Shown: positions 8,356 through 15,157 of the stretch, piece by piece | Numbering within the stretch: the first letter of the stretch is position 1 | How the letters are laid out: every line of letters begins with the position of its first letter | Assembly: GCA_040757795.1 (NCBI GenBank) | Contig: JBFLWG010000013.1 | Location: forward strand, 1 to 25,642 | DNA: 25,642 bases | Direction of reading: 5' to 3' | Source of the DNA: DYTO01 sp040757795 | Lineage (GTDB): Archaea > Hadarchaeota > Hadarchaeia > Hadarchaeales > Hadarchaeaceae | Translations under genes and position numbers: made by a program | Notes under the pieces: generated by a model | What the model was told of the DNA's origin: nothing | What the model saw: the letters and a program-made list of their open reading frames with translations, nothing else | Databases searched by the model: none

Positions 8356-8991
8356 ATGAGAAAAATAGATCGGCTGCTCCGGGAGATACTCCACCACTTC
8401 CACGAACGAGGCGAGAGGTTCTTCAACCAGAAAAATCTTGCCGAGGTGTGTGACCTATCGCTCGGGACCGTCAACCCCGTCATAACCCGTCTGGAGCAGA
8501 TCGGGGCGATAGACCGGAAGCCTCTAGGTTTTCGCCTCATAAACCCAAGCCGCGCGCTTACTTACTGGGCCGTCACCCGTGAACTGCCAAAAGACATAAA
8601 CTACGCCACATTTGTGCCCAAAAAAGTGGAAGAAATAGAGACAGATTTGCCAAAAGGGTCTATTTTTACAGCTTATTCAGGATACAAGGCTAAAATAGGG
8701 TCTGTGCCGGCCGACTACTCCCAGGTTTTTGTTTATGGGGACGCGGCGGCAATCCGGCGGGTCCACAGGCCCACGCCCAGGAAAAAGCGCAACCTTTTCG
8801 TCCTGACGCTGGACGAGCACCTTGCCAGGCTGAGCGAGGCTGGAGTGGCCCCCCTTGTCCAGACTTACGTTGACCTGTGGCAGCTAGGGGCCCCCGCCAG
8901 CAGGTTTGTCGAGGAGCTCGAGAAAAGATTGGCCCGCGCACCGACGAAGGCGTTTGAGGAGGTGGCGAGAGCATTCAAGCGCCCGGCATGA
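8356..8991 (+). CDS. winged-helix regulator, AbiEi-antitoxin-like
   Basis: A 211-residue protein. Residues 1-65 look like a winged helix-turn-helix (recognition region around LSLGTVNPVITRLEQIG, then a short wing ending GFRLINP). The rest resembles the C-terminal domain of type IV AbiEi-family antitoxins and related regulators: AYSGYK, then VFVYGDA, and late a VQTYVDLWQLGAPASRFVEEL segment like the YLDL motif of that family. No AbiEii-type nucleotidyltransferase toxin lies beside it, so it is more likely a stand-alone transcription regulator. It faces away from the giant surface gene across a region with an inverted repeat. Its 3' end overlaps the end of the convergent ftsJ gene by 17 bp. Family assignment is from motif memory, not a search. 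Confidence 0.7.
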   Translation: MRKIDRLLREILHHFHERGERFFNQKNLAEVCDLSLGTVNPVITRLEQIGAIDRKPLGFRLINPSRALTYWAVTRELPKDINYATFVPKKVEEIETDLPKGSIFTAYSGYKAKIGSVPADYSQVFVYGDAAAIRRVHRPTPRKKRNLFVLTLDEHLARLSEAGVAPLVQTYVDLWQLGAPASRFVEELEKRLARAPTKAFEEVARAFKRPA

Positions 8992-9583
8992 AGCCAACGC
9001 CGACGACGTAAGTCTCAGAGCTACCCTTTCGGGAAGCGGATGGCTTTGACACCTTGACGAATTCAAACCTCTTTTTAACCTCGTTCAAGAACTCGCTAAA
9101 GAGTTCGCCCTGGAAGACCTTCACTAAAAACTTCCCTCCGGGCGCGAGCAGCACTCCCGCCGCTTTTAATGTCGTCCGGGCCAGCTCAATCGACCGGAAG
9201 TGATCCACATCCCAGACACCTGTGATGCCGGGCGACACGTCAGAAAGAATGACGTCAGCCTTTCGGGGCAGGTTTTTCTTCACAAGCTCCAGGGTGGAGT
9301 CCAGCGTGATGTCCCCCAGAATCACACTGATGTTTTTCTGCGGAAGTTTCTTGATCGGCTGGATATCGACCCCGAGCACAAACCCGCTTTCACCCACCCT
9401 TTCCCCGGCAACCTGGAGCCAGCCGCCTGGCGCCGCGCCCAAGTCGACAACCACGTCTCCTCTTTTGAAAATGTGATAAGATCTGTCCAGCTCAGCAAGC
9501 TTGTATGCCGCCCGGCTCCTCAAACCCTCTCGCTTGGCGCTCCTGTAGTAAAATTCCGCCTTTCTTTCCTCAGTCCTACTCAT
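8975..9583 (-). CDS. rlmE: 23S rRNA 2'-O-ribose methyltransferase RlmE (FtsJ/RrmJ)
   Basis: A 202-residue SAM-dependent methyltransferase expected to methylate the 2'-OH of a uridine in the 23S rRNA A-loop. The SAM-binding motif DLGAAPGGW is at 47-55. The catalytic tetrad of the family is complete: K28 (AAYKLAELD), D115 (LSDVSPG), K155 (FLVKVFQGE) and E190 (SSETYVVG). ATG 9583 was chosen because family members start at this point and the frame further upstream lies inside the previous gene. The start overlaps the stop of the DUF123 gene by 8 nt, so the two are probably translationally coupled. Length matches the family. Confidence 0.95.
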   Translation of the reverse strand: MSRTEERKAEFYYRSAKREGLRSRAAYKLAELDRSYHIFKRGDVVVDLGAAPGGWLQVAGERVGESGFVLGVDIQPIKKLPQKNISVILGDITLDSTLELVKKNLPRKADVILSDVSPGITGVWDVDHFRSIELARTTLKAAGVLLAPGGKFLVKVFQGELFSEFLNEVKKRFEFVKVSKPSASRKGSSETYVVGVGFMPGA

Positions 9584-9998
9584 AGCTGACTCCCCTTTCC
9601 ACTTTAAGGCCCATTTCCTTGAAGACTTTAATGGCACCCTGCAGAACATCGTGCAAATCCTTGGAGTAAAACAGGTGGCTCTCGCAATTGCAGTCGCTGG
9701 CCCCGAACCCTCGGACCGCCTGAAAAACTTTGGCCATGCCATCAGCCACTTTGCACTCCATTCTTTCGTCTGTGTTGGCAGCAATCACATCAACCGCCTT
9801 GGCGTGGAGTAGGAAGTGGTCTATGTGCCAGTGCAGCTTTTTTTCATTTGAGAAGTGGCGCCCGACCCTTTTTTCAATGCCACCCAAGGCAGAGCCCACG
9901 TATGCGTAGTAGCCCTGCTTGAACGTAACATTTTCATCGGAGATTTTCAGCGAGAACTCGTACGGCGCATGGCTGAAGAGGACGTAGACGCCCTTCAT
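9576..9998 (-). CDS. DUF123 / GIY-YIG-like (Uri superfamily) protein
   Basis: A 140-residue protein with the DUF123 pattern: MKGVYVLF near the start, GYYAYVGSALGGIEKRV (residues 29-45, the GIY-YIG-like core), then RHF...KLHWHIDHFLLHA, and a Cys pair in SDCNCESHL. Members are widespread in archaea and are often called endonuclease-like; a biochemical role is not firmly established. It is the middle gene of a three-gene minus-strand operon, 7 nt after queD and overlapping ftsJ by 8 nt, which hints at an RNA-related job. That last point is inference. Confidence 0.88.
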   Translation of the reverse strand: MKGVYVLFSHAPYEFSLKISDENVTFKQGYYAYVGSALGGIEKRVGRHFSNEKKLHWHIDHFLLHAKAVDVIAANTDERMECKVADGMAKVFQAVRGFGASDCNCESHLFYSKDLHDVLQGAIKVFKEMGLKVERGVSYE

Positions 9999-10005
9999 CG
10001 GCCAT

Positions 10006-10476
10006 TCAGCTCCTTATGGTCCTATCTTCGGTCGCGCTTTCTCCGGGAAACTCCTCCACAAAAACAGTTATTTTCTTCACGTTGTGGTAGGCCGACAGCG
10101 CTTTTGCGACCTCGTCGGTGACGACCCTCGCCAGCTCCTCGACAGTTATGTTGAGTACCGGCACCCAGACGACATCCTCGGCCGGGAACTCGTATTCACA
10201 GTTTCGTGCGGCAATCCTTATTTTTTCCCCACCTCCCAAGCGCTTGATGGATGGATTGTTGGCCGGCATGAGGAGGCGGTGGTCGTACCTCTGGCAAATC
10301 TTTTCCAGAAGCTGCCTGAGCTCTATGAAGTCCACCACCAGCCCGCGGTCGTCCTCCTCCCCCTCGACAGTCACGCCGACCCGCCAGTTGTGGCCGTGGA
10401 GGTGCTCGCACTTTTTGTGCCCAATCACAAAGTGGGCAGCCGAGAACCCGAGGCCCTCCTTCAGCTCTATCTTCAT
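10006..10476 (-). CDS. queD: 6-carboxytetrahydropterin synthase QueD / PTPS family
   Basis: A 156-residue PTPS-family enzyme. Zinc ligands H15, H27 and H29 are present (SAAHF and HLHGHNW), as is catalytic Cys23 and the Asp65-His66 pair (YDHRLL). NITVEELA is the expected helix after the core. In archaea this enzyme makes 6-carboxy-tetrahydropterin from dihydroneopterin triphosphate on the way to preQ0 and archaeosine in tRNA; a folate-type PTPS role cannot be excluded. First gene of an operon with DUF123 and ftsJ. ATG 10476 lies about 30 nt after a TATA-like box, so the mRNA is probably leaderless. Confidence 0.92.
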   Translation of the reverse strand: MKIELKEGLGFSAAHFVIGHKKCEHLHGHNWRVGVTVEGEEDDRGLVVDFIELRQLLEKICQRYDHRLLMPANNPSIKRLGGGEKIRIAARNCEYEFPAEDVVWVPVLNITVEELARVVTDEVAKALSAYHNVKKITVFVEEFPGESATEDRTIRS

Positions 10477-10500
10477 GGAACCAAATAGGTTTCACATCTA

Positions 10501-10511
10501 GGCTAAAAATG
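10501..10511 (-). promoter_or_regulatory. TATA box of queD operon
   Basis: Reads CATTTTTAGCC on the minus strand and is centred 30 nt before the queD ATG, the spacing expected for a leaderless archaeal transcript. It shares the 10477-10638 gap with the divergent thermosome promoter. Confidence 0.45.
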
Positions 10512-10576
10512 GTTCTTGGTCAGAGCGCAAGGCGCAGATAAGTAAAAAGAATGGTGGCCCACTCGACTCAGTAAAG

Positions 10577-10584
10577 TTTTTAAA
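10577..10584 (+). promoter_or_regulatory. TATA box of thermosome gene
   Basis: TTTTTAAA, predicting transcription start near 10608 and a leader of about 30 nt. A palindromic CTAATTAG follows at 10596-10603, close to the expected start site, where a repressor could act. The ribosome binding site GGTGAT (10630-10635) lies 3 nt before ATG 10639. Confidence 0.5.
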
Positions 10585-10638
10585 GCCTAATTTTGCTAAT
10601 TAGTGAAGGGAAAATCTCCGAAATAATATGGTGATTGA

Positions 10639-12297
10639 ATGGCAAGTTTGGGAGGACAACCGATACTAATCCTGCCGGAAAACGCTCAGAGGTACATGGG
10701 GCGCGATGCCCAGCGGATGAACATCATGGCCGCGAGGGTCATAGCCGAGTCCATCAGGACAACCTTGGGCCCACGCGGGATGGACAAGATGCTCGTTGAC
10801 AGCCTCGGCGACATAACGATAACAAACGACGGCGTCACGATTTTGGAAGAGATGGACGTGGAGCACCCGGCCGCGAAGATGATGGTCGAGGTCTCCAAGA
10901 CCCTCGAGGACGAGGTTGGGGACGGCACCACCAGCTCTGTGATTCTTGCAGGGGAACTTCTCAAAAAGGCCGAGGAGCTGCTCGACCAGGACATCCACCC
11001 CGCCCCCATAACGGCCGGCTACAGGCTTGCGGCGGAGCGGGCGTTCAAAATACTCGGGAAGATGGCAAAACCAGTCACCAAGGACGACGACAAAATACTG
11101 AAACAGATCGCAGTAACGGCCCTGAGCAGCAAGGGCTCCGAGGCGCTCGGCGGAAAGCTGGCCGAGCTCTGCATGAAGGCGGTGAAGCAGATAGTTGAAG
11201 TGTCTGACGGCAAGGCCGAGGCGGACATAGACAATATAAAAGTAGAGAAGAAGAGCGGAGGGAGTTCTTCCGACTCTCAGCTGATAAACGGCGTTATTCT
11301 GGACAAGGAGGTCGTGCACTCAGGAATGCCTAGGCGTGTCGAGAAGGCAAAGATCGCGCTGCTTAACCTGGCTTTGGAGGTGAAAGAAACGGAGACGGAC
11401 GCAAAGATCAACATCACTGACCCCGAACAGCTCAAAAAGTTCCTGGAGGAGGAGCGGAAGATGCTCAAGGAGATGGTCGATCAAATAAAGGCCGCCAAAG
11501 CAAACGTGATCATCTGCCAGAAAGGGATAGACGACATCGCCCAGCACTACCTTGCAAAGGCCGGAATCCTCGCCGTGAGGCGCGGCAAAGAGTCCGACAT
11601 GGAGAAGCTGACCAAAGCCACGGGCGGGAAGATAGTCACCAACCTCAAGGACCTAACATCAAAGGACTTGGGCGAGGCAGAACTCGTGGAGGAGCGCAAG
11701 ATAGCAGGGGAGGAGATGCTTTTCATTGAGGGATGCAAGAACCCCAAGGCAGTCAGCCTGCTGGTGAGGGGAGGCACAGAACACGTGGTTGACGAGGTCG
11801 AGAGGGCGGTCCACGACGCCGTTTCTGTCATTTCCGCGGCTATTGAAGACGGCAAGGTTGTCGGTGGCGGAGGGGCCCCTGAGATAGAGGTGGCAAAGGG
11901 GCTGAGAGAATACGCCGACACGGTTGGAGGAAGGGAAGCGTTGGCGGTGAACGCATTTGCCGACGCGATAGAGGCCATCCCCCGGACACTTGCGGAGAAT
12001 GCAGGCCTTGACCCGATAGACATCCTAGTTCGCCTGAGGTCGGAGCACGAGAAGAAGGACAACGAGCACATCGGGCTGGATGTCCTGAGCGGCAAGGTTC
12101 TGAACACCTTGGACAAAGGGATAGTGGAGCCCCTTAGGGTCAAGACCCAAGCCATCAAGTCAGCGGGCGAGGTCTCCGAGATGATACTTAGGATAGATGA
12201 CGTCGTTGCGGCGACCAAGTTAGGAAAAGGAGAGGGAGAAGCACCCCCGATGCCCCCCGGTGCTGGAATGGGCGGGATGGGCGGCATGGGCTTCTGA
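10639..12297 (+). CDS. thsA: thermosome subunit (group II chaperonin)
   Basis: A 552-residue ATP-dependent chaperonin subunit that assembles into a double-ring folding chamber in the cytoplasm. Seen directly: LGPRGMDK (43-50), ITNDGVTILEEMDV (61-74) and the ATP-binding GDGTT (94-98); the KVVGGGGAPEIE element of the C-terminal equatorial part; and a Gly/Met-rich tail ending GMGGMGGMGF, typical of thermosomes. Full length for the family. It has its own TATA box and a GGTGAT ribosome binding site. rpo6 starts 8 nt after its stop, so the two are probably cotranscribed. I cannot say from this window whether other chaperonin subunits exist. Confidence 0.97.
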   Translation: MASLGGQPILILPENAQRYMGRDAQRMNIMAARVIAESIRTTLGPRGMDKMLVDSLGDITITNDGVTILEEMDVEHPAAKMMVEVSKTLEDEVGDGTTSSVILAGELLKKAEELLDQDIHPAPITAGYRLAAERAFKILGKMAKPVTKDDDKILKQIAVTALSSKGSEALGGKLAELCMKAVKQIVEVSDGKAEADIDNIKVEKKSGGSSSDSQLINGVILDKEVVHSGMPRRVEKAKIALLNLALEVKETETDAKINITDPEQLKKFLEEERKMLKEMVDQIKAAKANVIICQKGIDDIAQHYLAKAGILAVRRGKESDMEKLTKATGGKIVTNLKDLTSKDLGEAELVEERKIAGEEMLFIEGCKNPKAVSLLVRGGTEHVVDEVERAVHDAVSVISAAIEDGKVVGGGGAPEIEVAKGLREYADTVGGREALAVNAFADAIEAIPRTLAENAGLDPIDILVRLRSEHEKKDNEHIGLDVLSGKVLNTLDKGIVEPLRVKTQAIKSAGEVSEMILRIDDVVAATKLGKGEGEAPPMPPGAGMGGMGGMGF

Positions 12298-12305
12298 ACG
12301 GGGGA

Positions 12306-12527
12306 TTGTCAATTTCTGCTGAAAAGTACACCCGCTATGAAAAGGCGAGGATAGTCGGCGCCAGGGCCCTTCAAATTGCAATGGGCGCGCCAGTTCTGGT
12401 GGAGATTGAAAATGGGATGACCGACCCGATAAACATCTCGCTTTACGAGCTGGATCAGGAAGCCATCCCGATAACTGTCGTCAGGAAGCTCCCCAGCCAG
12501 AAGGGGTCCAGGTTTTCCCCAGCTTGA
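12306..12527 (+). CDS. rpo6: DNA-directed RNA polymerase subunit Rpo6 (subunit K)
   Basis: A 73-residue protein carrying the omega/Rpb6 core: KYTRYEKARIVGARALQIA, followed by GAPVLVEI, then DPINISLYEL and IPITVVRKLP. It is a core subunit that helps assemble and stabilise archaeal RNA polymerase. The start is TTG 12306, eight nucleotides after the thermosome stop; no ATG or GTG is available before the conserved KYTRYE segment. A G-rich run directly precedes it. The short N-terminus lacks the acidic tail seen in eukaryotic Rpb6, as is normal in archaea. Confidence 0.93.
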   Translation: MSISAEKYTRYEKARIVGARALQIAMGAPVLVEIENGMTDPINISLYELDQEAIPITVVRKLPSQKGSRFSPA

Positions 12528-12531
12528 CTCG

Positions 12532-12540
12532 GATTAAAAA
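12532..12540 (+). promoter_or_regulatory. TATA box of fen1
   Basis: GATTAAAAA ending 30 nt before ATG 12570. The spacing predicts a leaderless fen1 transcript separate from the thermosome-rpo6 unit, and supports ATG 12570 as start instead of TTG 12549. Confidence 0.45.
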
Positions 12541-12569
12541 GCCGCGAGTTGCATTTCTATTGGGTTTCA

Positions 12570-13592
12570 ATGGGCGTGCAGCTAGGAGACATCGTAGCCA
12601 AGCATGTTTTCCGGCTTGAGCAACTGAGGGGAAAGGTCATAGCAGTTGACGCCATGAACTCCCTCTACCAGTTTTTGTCCATAATCCGGCAGCGGGACGG
12701 TGAGATGCTTCGTGATTCCAAAGGGCGGATAACCTCCCACCTTTCAGGGCTCTTTTACCGCACGGCGAACTTCGTGGAGGCCGGCCTCATGTCAGTCTAT
12801 GTGTTTGACGGGCAGCCGCCTCTTCTGAAGCGCAGGACGGTCGAAGAGCGAAAGGCCGCCAGGGCCGAGGCCTCAGTGGAGTGGAAAAAGGCGGTGGAGG
12901 AGGGGAGGGTGGAGGATGCGAGGAAGTTCGCCCAGAGGGCCGGCCGTGTTGACCAGGAAATGGTTCAGCAGTCCAAGACGCTGCTTGACCAAATGGGCAT
13001 TCCCTGGGTCCAGGCCCCCGGCGAGGGCGAGGCCCAAGCGGCGCTGATCGTTCAGCAGGGCGACGCCTGGGCAGCCGCCAGCCAGGACTTTGACAGCCTT
13101 CTGTTCGGCGCGCCGAGGCTCATCAGAAACCTCGCGATAACAGGGAGGAGGAAGCTGCCGGGGAAGGATTACTACGTAGAGGTGTCCCCTGAGGTGATAG
13201 AGCTCGAAGAGGTTTTGCGCGAGCTTGAGCTAACCCGGGAGCAGCTTGTCGACATTGGCATCCTGATCGGCACGGACTACAATGAGGGTGTCAAGGGGAT
13301 AGGGCCAAAGAAGGCGCTGGAACTCGTGAGGAAACACGGGTCAGTAGCAAAAATGGATGATTTGCTTGAGAAGTTTGAGGTGGATACTGTTGAAGTCAGT
13401 AAAATTTTCCTTGAACCAAACGTATCCAAACAGTACAAAATAAGCTGGGGGGAGCTCGACCCCGAAGGGATAATAGGGTTCCTTTGCGGGGAGCACGACT
13501 TCTCCGACGAAAGGGTCCAGAGCGGGATTGACAAGCTGACGAGGGGGATGGCCGAGCGAGGGCAGGCCTCGATAGAGAAGTGGTTCGGCTAG
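12570..13592 (+). CDS. fen: flap endonuclease 1 (FEN-1)
   Basis: A 340-residue structure-specific 5' nuclease that removes 5' flaps in Okazaki-fragment maturation and repair. Metal-binding acidic residues are in place: D27 (VDAMNSLYQ), the VYVFDGQPP Asp, the glutamates of PGEGEAQAA, the two Asp of SQDFDSLLFG, and the GTDYNEG Asp before the helix-hairpin-helix GIGPKKALELV. The C-terminus QASIEKWFG is a PCNA-interaction (PIP) box. ATG 12570 gives the MGVQLGDIV start usual for the family, in which the second residue is Gly. It ends in a CTAG shared with the convergent pcm stop. Confidence 0.97.
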   Translation: MGVQLGDIVAKHVFRLEQLRGKVIAVDAMNSLYQFLSIIRQRDGEMLRDSKGRITSHLSGLFYRTANFVEAGLMSVYVFDGQPPLLKRRTVEERKAARAEASVEWKKAVEEGRVEDARKFAQRAGRVDQEMVQQSKTLLDQMGIPWVQAPGEGEAQAALIVQQGDAWAAASQDFDSLLFGAPRLIRNLAITGRRKLPGKDYYVEVSPEVIELEEVLRELELTREQLVDIGILIGTDYNEGVKGIGPKKALELVRKHGSVAKMDDLLEKFEVDTVEVSKIFLEPNVSKQYKISWGELDPEGIIGFLCGEHDFSDERVQSGIDKLTRGMAERGQASIEKWFG

Positions 13593-14260
13593 TCCTCTTC
13601 AGCCCACCCGTGCTTCCCGACGAGCGGCACGAAGGAGCACCCGCCATACTCAGTGATTTTGGTTTTACCATTGCCCAGCTTCTCGGCGACCGTCCATGTC
13701 TGGAACATGTAGTCCCGCCCAACCGGGGCGCCAATTTTTCCGCCGACTTTCAGCTGGTCAAGAAGCGGTTTTGGAATCTCGGGGGCGCAGGCAGTGACCA
13801 GTATCCTGTCCCAGGGCGCTTTTTCTATATATCCCAGTGTCCCGTCCCTCACCACAACCTCTACCTTGTCATATCCCGTTTTTTTCAGGTTGTTTTTTGC
13901 TGACTTTGCAAGCTCAGGAATCCTTTCGATGCTTGCCACTTCCCCAAGCCCGACGACCTCTGCGACAAGCGCGATGTTGTATCCCGAGCCAGTTCCTATT
14001 TCCAAAACCTTCAGCCCTTTGGCCAGGTCAAGGCTCTCCATCATTATTGAGATCATGCTTGGTGCGGAAATCGTCTGGTCCCTGCCTATGTAAAGAGGCT
14101 GGTCAGAATATGCGTATTCCCGCGCGTTTTCAGGGATGAACTCTTCCCTTGGGACTTTTTTGAAGGCGGCGATTATACCAGGCTTTTTCAGGTACCCCCA
14201 CTCAACCAGACGATTGACAAGTTCCTCCCGCTCTTCCCTGAACATGCGACCAAACAACAT
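13589..14260 (-). CDS. pcm: protein-L-isoaspartate O-methyltransferase
   Basis: A 223-residue SAM-dependent repair methyltransferase that acts on isoaspartyl residues in damaged proteins. Motifs: DQTISAPSM (61-69, the substrate-binding signature), VLEIGTGSGYN (85-95, SAM motif I), ASIERIPELA (motif I end) and WDRILVTACAPEIPKPLLDQLK. Length is normal. It is the last gene of a four-gene minus-strand operon, 20 nt after the Trm112-like gene. A second in-frame Met follows five residues later (MFREER), which is an alternative start. Confidence 0.95.
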   Translation of the reverse strand: MLFGRMFREEREELVNRLVEWGYLKKPGIIAAFKKVPREEFIPENAREYAYSDQPLYIGRDQTISAPSMISIMMESLDLAKGLKVLEIGTGSGYNIALVAEVVGLGEVASIERIPELAKSAKNNLKKTGYDKVEVVVRDGTLGYIEKAPWDRILVTACAPEIPKPLLDQLKVGGKIGAPVGRDYMFQTWTVAEKLGNGKTKITEYGGCSFVPLVGKHGWAEED

Positions 14261-14280
14261 CCGGCCACAAACTTAAGAAT

Positions 14281-14457
14281 TCAGTGTTTTTTTGTGTGTG
14301 TCAGTTCTGGCGGCAGGAGGTGCGGAATCCCGTTTTTGATGGGGTAGCTTTGGCGGCACTTAACGCAGGTCAGACGGTTCTTCCCAAGCTTCAGATCTCC
14401 CTTGCAGGAAGGGCAGGCGAGCAGCTCTAGCATCTCCTTGCTGATGGCGCCCGTCAT
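14281..14457 (-). CDS. Trm112-like / UPF0434 zinc-ribbon small protein
   Basis: A 58-residue protein short enough to be missed by ORF callers. Four cysteines form a zinc-ribbon: C15-x-x-C18 (LLACPSCKG) and C31-x-x-C34 (LTCVKCRQ), followed by SYPIKNGIPHLLP. This LLACP...C...YPI..GIP pattern is that of the Trm112p-like family (PF03966). Archaeal and eukaryotic Trm112 proteins bind and activate several SAM-dependent methyltransferases that modify tRNA, rRNA and release factors. It starts 4 nt after the stop of the DUF457-like gene and ends 20 nt before pcm. A partnership with the neighbouring Pcm would be new and is only suggested by position. Confidence 0.85.
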   Translation of the reverse strand: MTGAISKEMLELLACPSCKGDLKLGKNRLTCVKCRQSYPIKNGIPHLLPPELTHTKKH

Positions 14458-14461
14458 GGTA

Positions 14462-14908
14462 TTACCTTAGCAGCAGCAGGCCGGCGGCAATGAAAAATAG
14501 AACAGCCTCTGTCGCGAATATATTCCGGTTTGTGGTGTATTCCCAGAAGTCATAAGTGAGAAGGTTCAGCCCGCAGAATTTCTTGCTGAAGGGGTAGAGG
14601 AGCATCCTCCCCTTTTCGTCAATGGCGTCGATGAATATGTGGGTGAACCCGCCAACTGTGAAAGAGAGCGAGACCATGGGGCCAAATACAAAATATAATG
14701 GCACAGCTAGAACTACAAATAAGAATAATGTGTGGAACACAGTGGCGGCATGGGCTTCAGCCGTTGGTTCTTTTGGTGGTTTTCCTCTGATGAGCGTTGG
14801 GAGGGCGTCAAGGCTTGAGATGTTTGCGCCTACCAGCAGGGAAAGCAGATTGATTTGTGGGATAGCACCGTAAATTATGAGCGGCACAGTCAAATGTGCG
14901 AGTATCAT
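14462..14908 (-). CDS. YdjM/DUF457-like membrane-bound metal-dependent hydrolase
   Basis: A 148-residue integral membrane protein with about four hydrophobic segments. Features resembling the YdjM/DUF457 (LexA-binding, inner membrane-bound) family: an early His (MILAHLTVP), ANISSLDALP with an Asp, a His in HAATVFHTLF, and GGFTHIFIDAIDEKGRMLLYPF, which matches the H-x-x-x-D...LLYPF signature. The substrate is unknown. ATG 14908 is chosen because it overlaps the stop of the preceding gene as ATGA; the longer upstream reading has non-membrane, shadow-like sequence. Confidence 0.75.
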   Translation of the reverse strand: MILAHLTVPLIIYGAIPQINLLSLLVGANISSLDALPTLIRGKPPKEPTAEAHAATVFHTLFLFVVLAVPLYFVFGPMVSLSFTVGGFTHIFIDAIDEKGRMLLYPFSKKFCGLNLLTYDFWEYTTNRNIFATEAVLFFIAAGLLLLR

Positions 14909-15099
14909 TTTTTCAGCTCCTGGCCCATCCTTGCGAGGGTTATTATCAGATAAGGTATGAATGGCCCGATCAGGACCAAAGTGGATAGGCCAAGCTCCCG
15001 GATAATCAAAAAGAAAATGACTAGCCCCATGCCTATCCAAGCCGCGATGTAATGGAGGTTTTTCCTCCCCCAATCCTTGAGATCAACACCTACTGCCAT
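14905..15099 (-). CDS. small two-span membrane protein
   Basis: A 64-residue protein with two predicted transmembrane helices (IAAWIGMGLVIFFLII, about 18-33, and LSTLVLIGPFIPYLIITLA, about 38-56) and a short Lys-rich tail. I do not recognise a family. It is the first gene of the operon that continues with the DUF457-like protein (4-nt ATGA overlap), the Trm112-like protein and pcm. A TATA-like element lies about 27 nt before its ATG. Confidence 0.7.
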   Translation of the reverse strand: MAVGVDLKDWGRKNLHYIAAWIGMGLVIFFLIIRELGLSTLVLIGPFIPYLIITLARMGQELKK

Positions 15100-15121
15100 C
15101 TAGTGGTGATTGTACGGGCAG

Positions 15122-15129
15122 CTTAAAAA
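15122..15129. promoter_or_regulatory. shared TATA-like element between divergent genes
   Basis: CTTAAAAA/TTTTTAAG lies 23-30 nt before the minus-strand ATG at 15099 and 29-36 nt before the plus-strand ATG at 15158. No second clear TATA box is visible in this 58-bp gap, so one near-symmetrical element may drive both directions. Confidence 0.4.
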
Positions 15130-15157
15130 CAGAATTCTTTATGCCCCCCCGCGGGCA

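Noticed and set aside
7986..8453. A 155-codon plus-strand frame across the divergent promoter region.
   Set aside because: It is antisense to the signal peptide of the giant gene and crosses both promoters and the start of the winged-helix gene in another frame.
8356..8991. AbiE type IV toxin-antitoxin pair.
   Set aside because: Only the AbiEi-like regulator is present; the neighbour is ftsJ, not a nucleotidyltransferase toxin.
10477..10638. Possible small RNA (C/D box) between queD and the thermosome.
   Set aside because: No RTGATGA C box paired with a CTGA D box was found; the gap is explained by two divergent promoters.
10636..12297. Long minus-strand frames (up to 246 codons) within the thermosome gene.
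   Set aside because: They are shadows of a highly expressed GC-rich gene; the plus-strand protein is a full-length thermosome.
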